From Flavobacteriaceae bacterium (GTDB taxonomy: Bacteria > Bacteroidota > Bacteroidia > Flavobacteriales > Flavobacteriaceae): a DNA stretch of 25,862 bases. The DNA lies in NCBI GenBank assembly GCA_023700885.1, contig JAMPYA010000009.1:1-25862 (forward strand), in the 5' to 3' direction. Made by a program: the position numbers and the translations under genes. Positions within the stretch are counted from its first letter, which is position 1. Each line of letters opens with the position of its first letter. This document shows, piece by piece, positions 15,444-24,375 of this stretch. Under the pieces are notes generated by a model, which was given only the letters and a program-made list of their open reading frames with translations, was not told the origin of the DNA and made no database searches.

Positions 15444-16952
15444 ATGAAAATTAAGTTGTTTTTATTCATAACAATTGGCTTGTATTTGACAAGCTGTAAT
15501 AGCAATCATTCTCATGAAGCTGAAGTTACAAATCGTGAAGATGTTAATTTACAAATGACCGCATACAGCAACGAATTTGAACTTTTTGCGGAAGCCAACC
15601 CTTTTGTGGTTGGAAAAAAATCCAATATTCTATCCCATTTTTCTCATTTACCCAGTTTTAAAGCGATGGAAGCCGGAAGTATAAATATCCGCTTGATTAT
15701 CAATGGAAAGGAAGTAAATCAATACATAGATAAACCAACAAGAAAAGGCATTTACAGTTTCAATTTGATTCCGACCGAAAAAGGCATTGGTCAATTGATA
15801 TTTGATATAAAAACCGACCAAGGAAGTTTTCAACTTACTGTTCCAAAAATACAAGTCTTTGCAAATAATAAAGATGCACTACTAGTAGCTAAAGTAAAAG
15901 CTATTGTTCCAACTGCTAATACAATAGCATTTACTAAAGAACAATCGTGGAAAATTGATTTTGCAACCGAATTGCCAAAAGTTGAACCATTTGGTCAGGT
16001 TATCAAAACTACTGCACAAGTACATTCAGCTCAGGATGATGAGATATTAATCTCATCTAAAACAAACGGAGTAGTTAAATTTTCATCTGAATATTTATTA
16101 GAAGGTAAAGCCGTTTCTGATAAACAAGTTTTATTTTCTATTTACGGAGATGATTTAGCCAATAACAATGCCACCGTTCGATTTGTAGAGGCTCAAAATA
16201 ATTATGAAAAAGCAAGCGCCGATTATAACAGATCCAAAGAACTTGCAAAAGAGAAGATTGTTTCTGAAAAGGATTTGCAGAATGCAAAAAACCAATATGA
16301 AAATGCTAAGGTTATTTATAACAATTTGAATAAAAACTTCAACAAAATAGGTCAAAACGTTAGCAGCCCTATAAACGGTTTTGTTAAACAAATTTTTGTT
16401 AAAAACGGACAATATGTAGAAGCCGGTCAGCCCATCGCAACAATTTCTCAGAACAAAACTTTATTGTTAAAAGCAGAAGTTCAACAAAAATATGCATCCA
16501 TTTTAAGTTCCATTAATTCGGCTAATATCAGAACCATTCACAACAATGAAACCTATACCTTAGAACAATTAAATGGTAAAATGGTATCGTTTGGAAGAAA
16601 TACCAACGATGACAATTATATGATCCCAGTTAATGTACAAATTGATAATAAGGGAGCATTTGTGTCTGGCAGTTTTGTAGAACTTTACTTAAAAACTAAC
16701 ACAAATAATAATGCAGTAACAATTCCCAATGTCGCAATAATGGAAGAGCAGGGAATTTACTTTGTTTTTATACAACTTACTCCTGAACTTTTTGAAAAAA
16801 GAGAGGTAAAAGTGGGTAGTACTGATGGTTTAAAAACTGAAATACTAAAAGGTATTTCACCTCAAGAGAGAATCGTAACAGTAGGTGCTGTTTTGGTTAA
16901 GTTAGCTCAGGCAACAGGTACTTTAGATGCACATTCTGGCCATAATCATTAA
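15444..16952 (+). CDS. Heavy-metal RND efflux periplasmic adaptor (CusB/CzcB type)
   Basis: The 502-residue membrane-fusion protein carries a lipobox LTSC (Cys18). Residues 40-140 form an extra N-terminal beta-rich domain, and the classic adaptor follows: a barrel-sandwich half (AQVHSAQDDEILISSKTNGVV, 191-211), an alpha-hairpin with high coiled-coil potential (about 240-302, ATVRFVEAQNNYEKASADYN...), and the second half (SSPINGFVKQIFVKNGQYVEAGQPI, 307-331). It should bridge the inner-membrane pump and the outer-membrane factor, and may pass metal to the pump. Histidines occur near both ends: NHSHEAE after the lipobox and HSGHNH as the last six residues. Its order before the pump and OMF genes is the usual one for metal-type RND systems. 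Confidence 0.88.
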   Translation: MKIKLFLFITIGLYLTSCNSNHSHEAEVTNREDVNLQMTAYSNEFELFAEANPFVVGKKSNILSHFSHLPSFKAMEAGSINIRLIINGKEVNQYIDKPTRKGIYSFNLIPTEKGIGQLIFDIKTDQGSFQLTVPKIQVFANNKDALLVAKVKAIVPTANTIAFTKEQSWKIDFATELPKVEPFGQVIKTTAQVHSAQDDEILISSKTNGVVKFSSEYLLEGKAVSDKQVLFSIYGDDLANNNATVRFVEAQNNYEKASADYNRSKELAKEKIVSEKDLQNAKNQYENAKVIYNNLNKNFNKIGQNVSSPINGFVKQIFVKNGQYVEAGQPIATISQNKTLLLKAEVQQKYASILSSINSANIRTIHNNETYTLEQLNGKMVSFGRNTNDDNYMIPVNVQIDNKGAFVSGSFVELYLKTNTNNNAVTIPNVAIMEEQGIYFVFIQLTPELFEKREVKVGSTDGLKTEILKGISPQERIVTVGAVLVKLAQATGTLDAHSGHNH

Positions 16953-17007
16953 ATGGTTAATGTTGAATGTAATAATCATTTAAAATTTAAAATCTAAAAT
17001 TTCAAAA

Positions 17008-20000
17008 ATGTTAAATAATATTATAAAATTCTCACTGAATAACAAATACATTATTTTGCTCAGTTCAGTATTATTGATGGTTATAGGCACAAGAACCGCT
17101 TTCAATATGGATGTGGATGTGTTTCCAGATTTTACTTCTCCAACGGTGGTAATTATGACAGATGCACACGGAATGGCTCCTGAAGAAGTGGAACGTTTGG
17201 TTACCTATCCTATAGAAACTGCTGTAAACGGTGCGACTGATGTGCGCCGGGTACGGTCTGTTTCTTCACAAGGATTCTCGTTTGTTTGGGTTGAATTTGA
17301 TTGGGGTACCGATATTTTTAAAGCACGTCAAATTGTAAGCGAAAAACTAATCAGCGTTTCGACACTAATGCCTTTAGGAGTCGGACAACCATTATTAGCG
17401 CCTCAGTCTAGTATTATGGGTGAAATTCTTTTAATTGGGATTCAGGCAGATAGTACAAGCATGATGGATTTAAGAACTATAGCCGAATGGAATATAAAAC
17501 CATTAATTCTTGCAACCGGCGGTGTTTCTCAAGTAACCATCATGGGAGGCGATTACAAACAATATCAAATATTAGCCAATGCTCAAAAAATGAAATACTA
17601 TGATGTTTCTATGGCAGAACTTGAAGCGGTTTGTAAAGGAATCAGTCAAAATTCCACAGGTGGCCCATTGCGACAATATGGCAATGAATATGTGGTTCGG
17701 GGTATAGCAAGAACCGCAGATATAGAACTTTTGGAAAATTCATTTATTAACTCAAAAAATAAAAAACCAATCAGAATAAGTGATATCGCTGAAGTAAAAA
17801 TTGGAAGTGCAGTTAAAATGGGACATGCATCAAAAAATGCAAAACCAGCCATTATTATATCCATTTCTAAACAACCCAATATCAATACCCTTGATTTGAC
17901 TAAAGCGATTGAAGAAAATCTCTTAAAACTTCAAAAAACACTACCTGCTGATGTAAAATTAGACACCAAAATATTTAGACAAGCAGATTTTATTGAAACG
18001 TCTGTTAACAATATTCAAAAAGCACTCATTGAAGGTGGTATATTTGTTATCATCATCTTATTTATATTTTTAGGAAGTTTCAGAACCACTTTTATCTCGC
18101 TTTTGGCGATTCCTTTATCATTATTAGGAGCTATTTTAGTACTTAAAGGACTTGGGTTGAATATTAACACCATGAGTTTGGGGGGAATGGCTATTGCTAT
18201 TGGATCCTTGGTTGACGATGCCGTTATTGACGTAGAAAATGTGTATAAACGATTGAGACAAAATCATCAAAAACCAATTGCACAAAGAGCATCCTCTTTT
18301 ACTGTAGTATTTGAAGCGTCCAAAGAAATCAGAGCATCCATTTTAAATGCCACTTTAATTATCATCGTCGCATTTTTACCTTTATTTTTTCTTTCTGGAA
18401 TGGAAGGCAGAATGCTTCAACCGCTTGGTATTTCATTTATCGTTTCCTTATTTGTTTCACTTATTGTAGCAATGACCCTAACTCCTCTGCTTACTAAATT
18501 GATGCTAACCGATGATCAATACCTCGCTAAAAATAAAAACGATAAATGGCTGGTAATTAAGCTTAAGTATTACTATGAAAAATCACTGATATGGTCATTG
18601 AAATACAAAAAAACAGTACTCATTTCAACATTAATTTTATTTATCATTTCATTAATTGCTATCACTCAAATGGGGCGTAGTTTTTTACCTGAATTTAATG
18701 AGGGATCATTAACCTTATCTGTAGTTACAAAACCGGGAATATCTTTAGAAGAAAGCAATAAACTTGGAAATTTAGTAGAAACAGAATTGCTTTCTATTTC
18801 AGAAATTAGCAGTACCGCTCGCAGAACCGGAAGAGGTGAATTGGATGAACATGCACAAACAGTAAATAGTGCAGAAGTTGACGCTAATTTTAAACTCGAA
18901 AATAGAAGTCGGGAAGCATTTATGGCCGATGTAAGAGAAACGGTAGCACGCATTCCGGGTATTGCAGTTACTGTTGGTCAACCACTTGGCCATAGAATTG
19001 ATCACATGCTGTCTGGAACTAGAGCTAATATTGCTATCAAACTTTTTGGTGATGATTTAAATAAAATGTTTATCATTGGCAATCAGATAAAAAGCTCCAT
19101 AATTGACACAGAAGGTTTAGTAGATGTTACAGTTGATCAACAAGTAGCAATTCCACAAATTCAGATTCGTGCAAATCGTGATATGTTAGTTCATTACGGA
19201 ATTACGATTGAACAATTTAATGCATTTATTGATGTTGCTTTTGGTGGTGAAAAACTGGCTGATATCTATGAAGGTCAGAGCAGATTTGATTTAATATTAC
19301 GACTCAATGATGATTACACACAAAGTATTGAGGGTATTCGATCTGCATTAATTGATACACAAGATGGTAACAAAGTACCCTTAGAACAAGTAGCCGAAAT
19401 CGTTTCTGTTACAGGACCAAGTGCAATTAGCAGAGAAAATGTACAACGTAAAATTGTTATTGCAGCTAATGTAGCAGAACGTGATTTACGCAGTGTGGTT
19501 CAGGATATTCAGAAAAAAATAAATCAAACTATTGAACTTCCTGAAGGTTACAGAATTGAATATAGCGGGCAGTTTGAAAGCGAAGAAAAAGCCTCAAGAA
19601 CTTTGTTGATAGCGTCTTTTCTAGCTATTTTGATTATTTTCCTTTTGTTATTTCAGGAATTTAGAAATTACAATCTAGCCGGAATTATCTTACTTAACTT
19701 GCCTTTAGCTTTAATTGGTGGCGTATTTTCCATTTATATTACTTCGGGTGTTTTAAGTATTCCAGCAATTATCGGCTTTATAACACTTTTTGGAATTGCA
19801 ACACGTAACGGAATTTTACTGATTTCTAATTACCAAAGACTCCAAAGCAAAGGTGTTTCATTGATTGAAACGATTATAAATGGCTCAATAGACCGATTAA
19901 ATGCTATTTTAATGACAGCGCTTACCGCTGCTTTGGCGTTAATCCCTTTGGCAATACAAGGAGATTTACCAGGGAACGAAATTCAAAGTCCGATGGCACA

Positions 20001-20106
20001 AGTAATTTTAGGAGGTTTACTAACCTCAACGTTACTTAACATTTATATTGTACCTATTGTTTATAGTATTTTAAATAATCGGGGGTTAATTAATCAAAAA
20101 AATTAG
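17008..20106 (+). CDS. Heavy-metal RND efflux pump (CzcA/CusA family)
   Basis: The 1032-residue inner-membrane protein has the RND layout: TM1, a large periplasmic loop, TM2-7, a second large loop and TM8-12. It should export metal cations using the proton gradient as part of the tripartite pump. The TM4 region reads AIGSLVDDAVIDVEN (397-411), with the paired aspartates (Asp403, Asp404) and Glu410. From memory, that is closest to the HME3 divalent-cation class (AIGxxVDDAVVDVEN), whereas Cu/Ag pumps read VDAAIVMIEN and Zn/Co/Cd pumps read VDGAVVMVEN. Other landmarks are DVFPDFTSPTVVIMTDAHGMAPEEVE near the start and FITLFGIATRNGILLISNY near the end. The adaptor gene ends 55 bp before it, and the OMF gene follows after 4 bp. 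Confidence 0.93.
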   Translation: MLNNIIKFSLNNKYIILLSSVLLMVIGTRTAFNMDVDVFPDFTSPTVVIMTDAHGMAPEEVERLVTYPIETAVNGATDVRRVRSVSSQGFSFVWVEFDWGTDIFKARQIVSEKLISVSTLMPLGVGQPLLAPQSSIMGEILLIGIQADSTSMMDLRTIAEWNIKPLILATGGVSQVTIMGGDYKQYQILANAQKMKYYDVSMAELEAVCKGISQNSTGGPLRQYGNEYVVRGIARTADIELLENSFINSKNKKPIRISDIAEVKIGSAVKMGHASKNAKPAIIISISKQPNINTLDLTKAIEENLLKLQKTLPADVKLDTKIFRQADFIETSVNNIQKALIEGGIFVIIILFIFLGSFRTTFISLLAIPLSLLGAILVLKGLGLNINTMSLGGMAIAIGSLVDDAVIDVENVYKRLRQNHQKPIAQRASSFTVVFEASKEIRASILNATLIIIVAFLPLFFLSGMEGRMLQPLGISFIVSLFVSLIVAMTLTPLLTKLMLTDDQYLAKNKNDKWLVIKLKYYYEKSLIWSLKYKKTVLISTLILFIISLIAITQMGRSFLPEFNEGSLTLSVVTKPGISLEESNKLGNLVETELLSISEISSTARRTGRGELDEHAQTVNSAEVDANFKLENRSREAFMADVRETVARIPGIAVTVGQPLGHRIDHMLSGTRANIAIKLFGDDLNKMFIIGNQIKSSIIDTEGLVDVTVDQQVAIPQIQIRANRDMLVHYGITIEQFNAFIDVAFGGEKLADIYEGQSRFDLILRLNDDYTQSIEGIRSALIDTQDGNKVPLEQVAEIVSVTGPSAISRENVQRKIVIAANVAERDLRSVVQDIQKKINQTIELPEGYRIEYSGQFESEEKASRTLLIASFLAILIIFLLLFQEFRNYNLAGIILLNLPLALIGGVFSIYITSGVLSIPAIIGFITLFGIATRNGILLISNYQRLQSKGVSLIETIINGSIDRLNAILMTALTAALALIPLAIQGDLPGNEIQSPMAQVILGGLLTSTLLNIYIVPIVYSILNNRGLINQKN

Positions 20107-20110
20107 AAAT

Positions 20111-21289
20111 ATGAAACATATGCTTTTATTAATTATCAGTATTGTGTTGTATAGTCAACAACTATTTTCACAAAATAACATCGATTATATTCTGAGTGAA
20201 ATTGAAAAGAATAATACAACACTAGTAGCTTTGCAAAAAAGAGCATCGGCTACTCAAATTGAAAATAAAACAGGAATTTTCCTTCAAAATCCTGAAATAG
20301 AATTTAACTATTTATGGGGAAATCCCACATCTATTGGTAACAAAACAGATATTAACTTTAAGCAAACTTTTGATTTTCCGTCTGCTTACAGTTATAAAAA
20401 TAAAATTTCTGTAATTAAAAATGAACAAGTTGAACTTGAATATCATCAACAAAAAAAAGATTTACTGTTAAAATCTCGCTTAATTTGTTATGATTTGGTT
20501 TATACCAATAACTTAAAACTTGAACTCTCAAAACGAATTAGTCATGCTCAAAACATGGCAACTTCTTATCAAAAACAATTTGATTTGGGCGAAACCAATA
20601 TTTTAACCTATAATAAAGCTCAATTAAATTTACTGAATCTTAGCCATGAAATGGAATTGCTTAACATTAAAAGAAATGCTTTGTTGGGTGAATTAACGCA
20701 GCTAAATGGAGGTACTTTTATCGATTTTAATGAAACTGAATATCCGATAATTGCGATATCTGAAAATTTTGAACAATGGTATCTTCAAGCAGAACAAAAC
20801 AATCCGCTATTGAATTGGTTAAAAAAAGAAGTTGAAATCAGTCAAAAACAAATTAGCCTAAATAGTGCATTGAGTTTACCAAAAATTCAAGCAGGTTATA
20901 TGATCGAAAATACAGTTGGACAAGAATTTCAGGGATTTACCGCAGGTTTGACTATACCGTTATGGGAACATAAAAACACAGTTAAATATTCTAAAGCAAA
21001 CGCAATAGCCATCCAAGAATTGGAAAAAGATCACAAACTACAGCTTTATAACCATCTAAAAACTGTACATCAAAAGGTGATTGAATTACAAAAAAACGTG
21101 TATGAATATGAAACCAAACTAAAACATTTTAATAATCTTAACTTACTCAATAAAGCATTAGATAAAGGTGCAATAAACTTAATTGATTATTTTATTGAAC
21201 TAACAGCTTACTATGAAAGTGTTCATAAATTACTTGAATTAAAACAGGATTTAAATAAAAATAAGGCTGTATTGAATCAATATTTGTAA
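20111..21289 (+). CDS. TolC-family outer-membrane efflux protein
   Basis: The 392-residue protein has a signal peptide (MKHMLLLIISIVLYSQQLFSQ) and two long helical repeats with the heptad-rich, Asn/Gln-rich style of outer-membrane factors, for example NTTLVALQKRASATQIENKTG and NKALDKGAINLIDYFIELTAYYESVHKLLELKQDLNKNKAVL. It should form the outer-membrane exit channel for the RND pump. It is slightly short for the group (usually about 400 or more residues), but both repeats are present. Its start is 4 bp after the pump's stop codon, so the two are translated together. A terminator in the second 53-bp repeat follows, ending the cluster. Confidence 0.87.
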   Translation: MKHMLLLIISIVLYSQQLFSQNNIDYILSEIEKNNTTLVALQKRASATQIENKTGIFLQNPEIEFNYLWGNPTSIGNKTDINFKQTFDFPSAYSYKNKISVIKNEQVELEYHQQKKDLLLKSRLICYDLVYTNNLKLELSKRISHAQNMATSYQKQFDLGETNILTYNKAQLNLLNLSHEMELLNIKRNALLGELTQLNGGTFIDFNETEYPIIAISENFEQWYLQAEQNNPLLNWLKKEVEISQKQISLNSALSLPKIQAGYMIENTVGQEFQGFTAGLTIPLWEHKNTVKYSKANAIAIQELEKDHKLQLYNHLKTVHQKVIELQKNVYEYETKLKHFNNLNLLNKALDKGAINLIDYFIELTAYYESVHKLLELKQDLNKNKAVLNQYL

Positions 21290-21302
21290 GTCATTTATAT
21301 AC

Positions 21303-21355
21303 AGTTTAACAAACAATTATAAAATGCTTCAATCCAATTGAAGCATTTTTGTTTA
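21303..21355 (+). repeat. 53-bp direct repeat, copy 2 (right)
   Basis: This copy matches 14729-14781 at 50 of 53 positions; the differences are CC for TT in the loop region and A for G in the right arm. Both changes keep or improve the hairpin. It lies just after the last efflux gene, in the same orientation as copy 1. Confidence 0.9.
21321..21350 (+). terminator. Terminator of the metal-efflux operon
   Basis: A 13-bp perfect stem (AAAATGCTTCAAT with ATTGAAGCATTTT) around a CCA loop is followed by T's, then GTTTATTTTT. It lies 31 bp after the TolC-like gene's stop codon. Confidence 0.92.
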
Positions 21356-21388
21356 TTTTTATCCCTTTAATAAATTATATAAACCATT

Positions 21389-22060
21389 TTGAAGAACTAT
21401 TTTTTCATATTAATTTTAAGTTTTTCTGCACTTGTTTCTTGGGCTCAAAAAGATACTTCTAAAGTAAAATTAATTGATGATGCTAAAAAAATTAATGCTA
21501 ACTCGTTTCCTATTAAAGCAGTTAATGCTGATAAAAAGATTATCCCAACTAACAAATTAGAAATAGATCATACACCAAATATTTCTAAAGAAATAATAAC
21601 AAATACCGTCCAAAAGAAAGAAGCAGAACCTTTAAAACAATTTGTTTTAGCAGTACCCAAAAGAGAAAAAGATATAGTAGTTAAGAAATATTGGATGGGA
21701 AATGATGTTACCGATAAAAAAATAATAAGTACTGTTAGTTTGGGAAATGTAAACACAAAATCTAAACAGATAAGGATTGAATTTAGAGATTTTGGACTCA
21801 TTGATGGTGATAGAATTCAAATATATCTCAATGAAAAAATCATTAAACAAAATGTTGTATTAAATGGAAACTTCTTTTTTATTAACCTTAACCTAGAACC
21901 AGGATTTAACAGAATTGACATACAAGCACTGAATGAAGGTAGTGTTGGCCCAAATACCGCCGCAATCAATGTTTATGATGACTTAGGTAATTTAATTGTT
22001 TCAAACCAATGGAATCTTACGACAAATGAAATTGCCACTTTGGGAGTACTAAAAAAATAA
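21389..22060 (+). CDS. Secreted hypothetical protein with apparent TTG start
   Basis: I do not recognise a named family. Translation must begin at the TTG at 21389: an in-frame stop sits three codons upstream (21380-21382), the next Met is near residue 103, and the residues from the TTG give a perfect signal peptide, MKNYFFILILSFSALVSWAQ. The mature part has a low-complexity Lys/Asn-rich stretch (about 20-90), then a compact beta-rich domain (FRDFGLIDGDRIQIYLN, NLEPGFNRIDIQALNEGSVGPNTAAINVYDDLGNLI) of a type I have seen at the C termini of Flavobacteriia secreted proteins. The function is unknown. It lies 33 bp after the efflux operon terminator and so is probably a separate transcript. Confidence 0.7.
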   Translation: MKNYFFILILSFSALVSWAQKDTSKVKLIDDAKKINANSFPIKAVNADKKIIPTNKLEIDHTPNISKEIITNTVQKKEAEPLKQFVLAVPKREKDIVVKKYWMGNDVTDKKIISTVSLGNVNTKSKQIRIEFRDFGLIDGDRIQIYLNEKIIKQNVVLNGNFFFINLNLEPGFNRIDIQALNEGSVGPNTAAINVYDDLGNLIVSNQWNLTTNEIATLGVLKK

Positions 22061-22162
22061 ACTAATTAATTTTATGTAATTTACATTCGTTTCTTAGTTT
22101 GTAATTATTATAAAATCTTAAAATCTATGATTTTAACAAATAAAAGATAAAAATATTAACAG

Positions 22163-23497
22163 ATGAAAGTAAAATCTCATAGCAAAAAGATTAAAAATAT
22201 AGTGATCACCCCATTTGAAAAATATCTTAACATTGAAAGTTTAAGTGGTTTGTTGCTTTTTGGGGCAACCCTTTTAGCTTTAGTTTGGGCTAATTCTTCC
22301 TATGGAAATACGTATCAAGAACTTTGGAACTATACTCTTGAGTTTAAAATTCAAAATTTCCAACTATCTAAACCTCTAATTTTATGGATTAATGACGGAT
22401 TAATGGCTATTTTCTTCTTCCTCATTGGACTAGAAATTAAGCGAGAAATTTTAGTAGGTGAAATTAATACATTAAAAAAGGCATCACTACCTATTTTAGC
22501 TGCTTTTGGTGGCATTTTAATTCCGGTAACTTTATTTTTTCTATTAAATCAAAATCCAGAAACCGCCGAAGGTTGGGGAATTCCCATGGCAACTGATATT
22601 GCTTTTTCATTGGCCATTTTACAATTACTTGGAAAAAGAGTTCCCTTAAGTTTGAAAATATTTCTAACCGCTTTTGCCATTGTAGATGATTTAGGCGCCG
22701 TATTAACTATTGCCATTTTTTATAGTGAAACCATAGAATGGGCCTTAATTGGTTATTCATTATTGCCATTCGCCATTTTAATTTTGCTCTCATATAAAGA
22801 AACTTTTAATAAATTTTTAGCATTTATATTGTCATGTATTATTTGGTTACTCTTTTTAAAATCTGGTATCCATCCCACAGTAGCAGGAGTTTTAATTGCC
22901 TTTACAATTCCTATAAGTCAGAGAATAGATTTTAAATTATATTCTAAAAAACTAAAATCTATTTCAGATGAAATTTGTAATACAAAAGATAATTCTATTC
23001 CAATTTTAACTAAAGAACAAATCTATTTAATTGATGATTTACAAGATTGGACAGAGAAAGCTCAATCGCCCTTACAACATTTAGAACATTCTATTCACAG
23101 CTGGGTAGCTTATTTAATTATCCCTGTATTTGCATTAGCTAATGCCGGAATCATGTTTGGAGAAACTGAAAATATTGATTATACACTTTCGTTTTCTATT
23201 GCATTGAGTTTAATTTTTGGAAAAAGTATTGGAATTACCCTTTTTTCTTATTTAGGCATCAAATTAGGCTTAGCAGATTTGCCAGAAGACCTCAACTTTA
23301 AACAAATTATAGGTGTTTCTTTTTTAGCTGGTATCGGATTTACCATGTCCATTTTTGTAGCAAACTTAGCATTTCAGGAAAATAATGCTTTAATTGATGC
23401 TTCTAAAATAGGAATTATAATGGGTTCATTAATCTCCGGAATTATTGGTTTTATCATTTTAAGAATCTATTCAAAATCAACAAAAAAATCTAACTAA
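22163..23497 (+). CDS. nhaA: Na+/H+ antiporter NhaA
   Basis: The 444-residue inner-membrane protein exchanges sodium for protons for pH and salt balance. Diagnostic residues are intact: PMATDIAFSLAIL carries Asp145 (Escherichia coli Asp133) and FLTAFAIVDDLGAVL carries Asp175/Asp176 (E. coli Asp163/Asp164, the ion-binding pair). FFFLIGLEIKRE (84-95), SPLQHLEHSIHSWVAYLIIPVFALANAGI, and LAGIGFTMSIFVANLAF are further signatures. It is longer than the E. coli protein (388), mainly because of an N-terminal tail and an enlarged loop before SPLQHLEH (about 254-295). Its stop codon abuts the next gene's ATG, making it the first gene of a tightly packed operon. Confidence 0.95.
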   Translation: MKVKSHSKKIKNIVITPFEKYLNIESLSGLLLFGATLLALVWANSSYGNTYQELWNYTLEFKIQNFQLSKPLILWINDGLMAIFFFLIGLEIKREILVGEINTLKKASLPILAAFGGILIPVTLFFLLNQNPETAEGWGIPMATDIAFSLAILQLLGKRVPLSLKIFLTAFAIVDDLGAVLTIAIFYSETIEWALIGYSLLPFAILILLSYKETFNKFLAFILSCIIWLLFLKSGIHPTVAGVLIAFTIPISQRIDFKLYSKKLKSISDEICNTKDNSIPILTKEQIYLIDDLQDWTEKAQSPLQHLEHSIHSWVAYLIIPVFALANAGIMFGETENIDYTLSFSIALSLIFGKSIGITLFSYLGIKLGLADLPEDLNFKQIIGVSFLAGIGFTMSIFVANLAFQENNALIDASKIGIIMGSLISGIIGFIILRIYSKSTKKSN

Positions 23498-24358
23498 ATG
23501 AAAAACTATTTTACCATTCTCGTTTTTTTTATAGTGAGTTTATACACTCATGCACAAATAGCTTCAGAAATTTATGTGTTTGATTTCAATTGTACTGATG
23601 GAAATTATTCAATTACTAATCCCATCAATATTTCTGATAACAAAGGTTATGACAGTCAGCCGTTTTTTTTAAATGATGAAGAATTATTGTATTCATCTAA
23701 TCGAAATGGTCAAACTGATTTTCTAAAATTTAACTTAAAAACGAATTTAAAAGAGTGGTTTATCAACACAACTGCAAGTGAATATTCTCCTACCTTAACA
23801 CTCGATAATAAATCTATTTCTTACGTCAAATTAGAAGAAAACGGAACACAATTATTATGGTTATATGATTTAGAAACTCAGAAAGAATCTATTTTAATTC
23901 CTGATTTAAAAATTGGTTATCATGTGTGGTTTGATGAAAACACCATCGTATCATTTGTATTAGGAGAACCACACACTTTGCAAATTACGAAACTTGACAG
24001 TCAAAAACACCAAATTATTGATTCAGCTATTGGCAGATCTCTACATAAAATTCCGAATAAAAATCTCATTAGTTATGTCAGTAAAAAAAATGAAAAATGG
24101 AGTGTTCAATCATTAAATCCAAAAGACGGAACTATAGAAATAATAACAGAAATACCTTTTCAAACAGAAGATTTAACCTGGACTCCAGAAGGCAATTTAC
24201 TTGTGTCTTACCATGATTCTATTTATTTATATGATTTCAATAAATCTAAAACCTGGCAAGAAATTATTGCGTTAAAAGCTTTTAATTTAAGTGGAATTAC
24301 CCGTTTAACAATAAGTCAGAATGGTAAAAAAATAGCGTTGGTAGTTCAAGGAAAATAA
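23498..24358 (+). CDS. Secreted TolB-like beta-propeller protein
   Basis: The 286-residue protein has a signal peptide (MKNYFTILVFFIVSLYTHAQ) followed by repeated blades of the TolB/PD40 kind, for example YDSQPFFLNDEELLYSSNRNGQTDFLKFNL (50-79), EYSPTLTLDNKSISYVKLEENG, EDLTWTPEGNLLVSYHDSIYLYDF and RLTISQNGKKIALVVQGK. It probably forms a small beta-propeller in the periplasm or outside the cell, acting as a binding scaffold. No catalytic motif is visible. Its ATG follows the NhaA stop codon with no gap, suggesting translational coupling, but I cannot say why it is linked to a sodium antiporter. Confidence 0.7.
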   Translation: MKNYFTILVFFIVSLYTHAQIASEIYVFDFNCTDGNYSITNPINISDNKGYDSQPFFLNDEELLYSSNRNGQTDFLKFNLKTNLKEWFINTTASEYSPTLTLDNKSISYVKLEENGTQLLWLYDLETQKESILIPDLKIGYHVWFDENTIVSFVLGEPHTLQITKLDSQKHQIIDSAIGRSLHKIPNKNLISYVSKKNEKWSVQSLNPKDGTIEIITEIPFQTEDLTWTPEGNLLVSYHDSIYLYDFNKSKTWQEIIALKAFNLSGITRLTISQNGKKIALVVQGK

Positions 24359-24375
24359 CAACATACAAGTTCTTA

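Noticed and set aside
22095..22160. Possible nhaA promoter or sodium-responsive leader
   Set aside because: The TTTG and TATGATTT pieces are at the wrong spacing and the short AAAATC/GATTTT hairpin is too weak to support a call.
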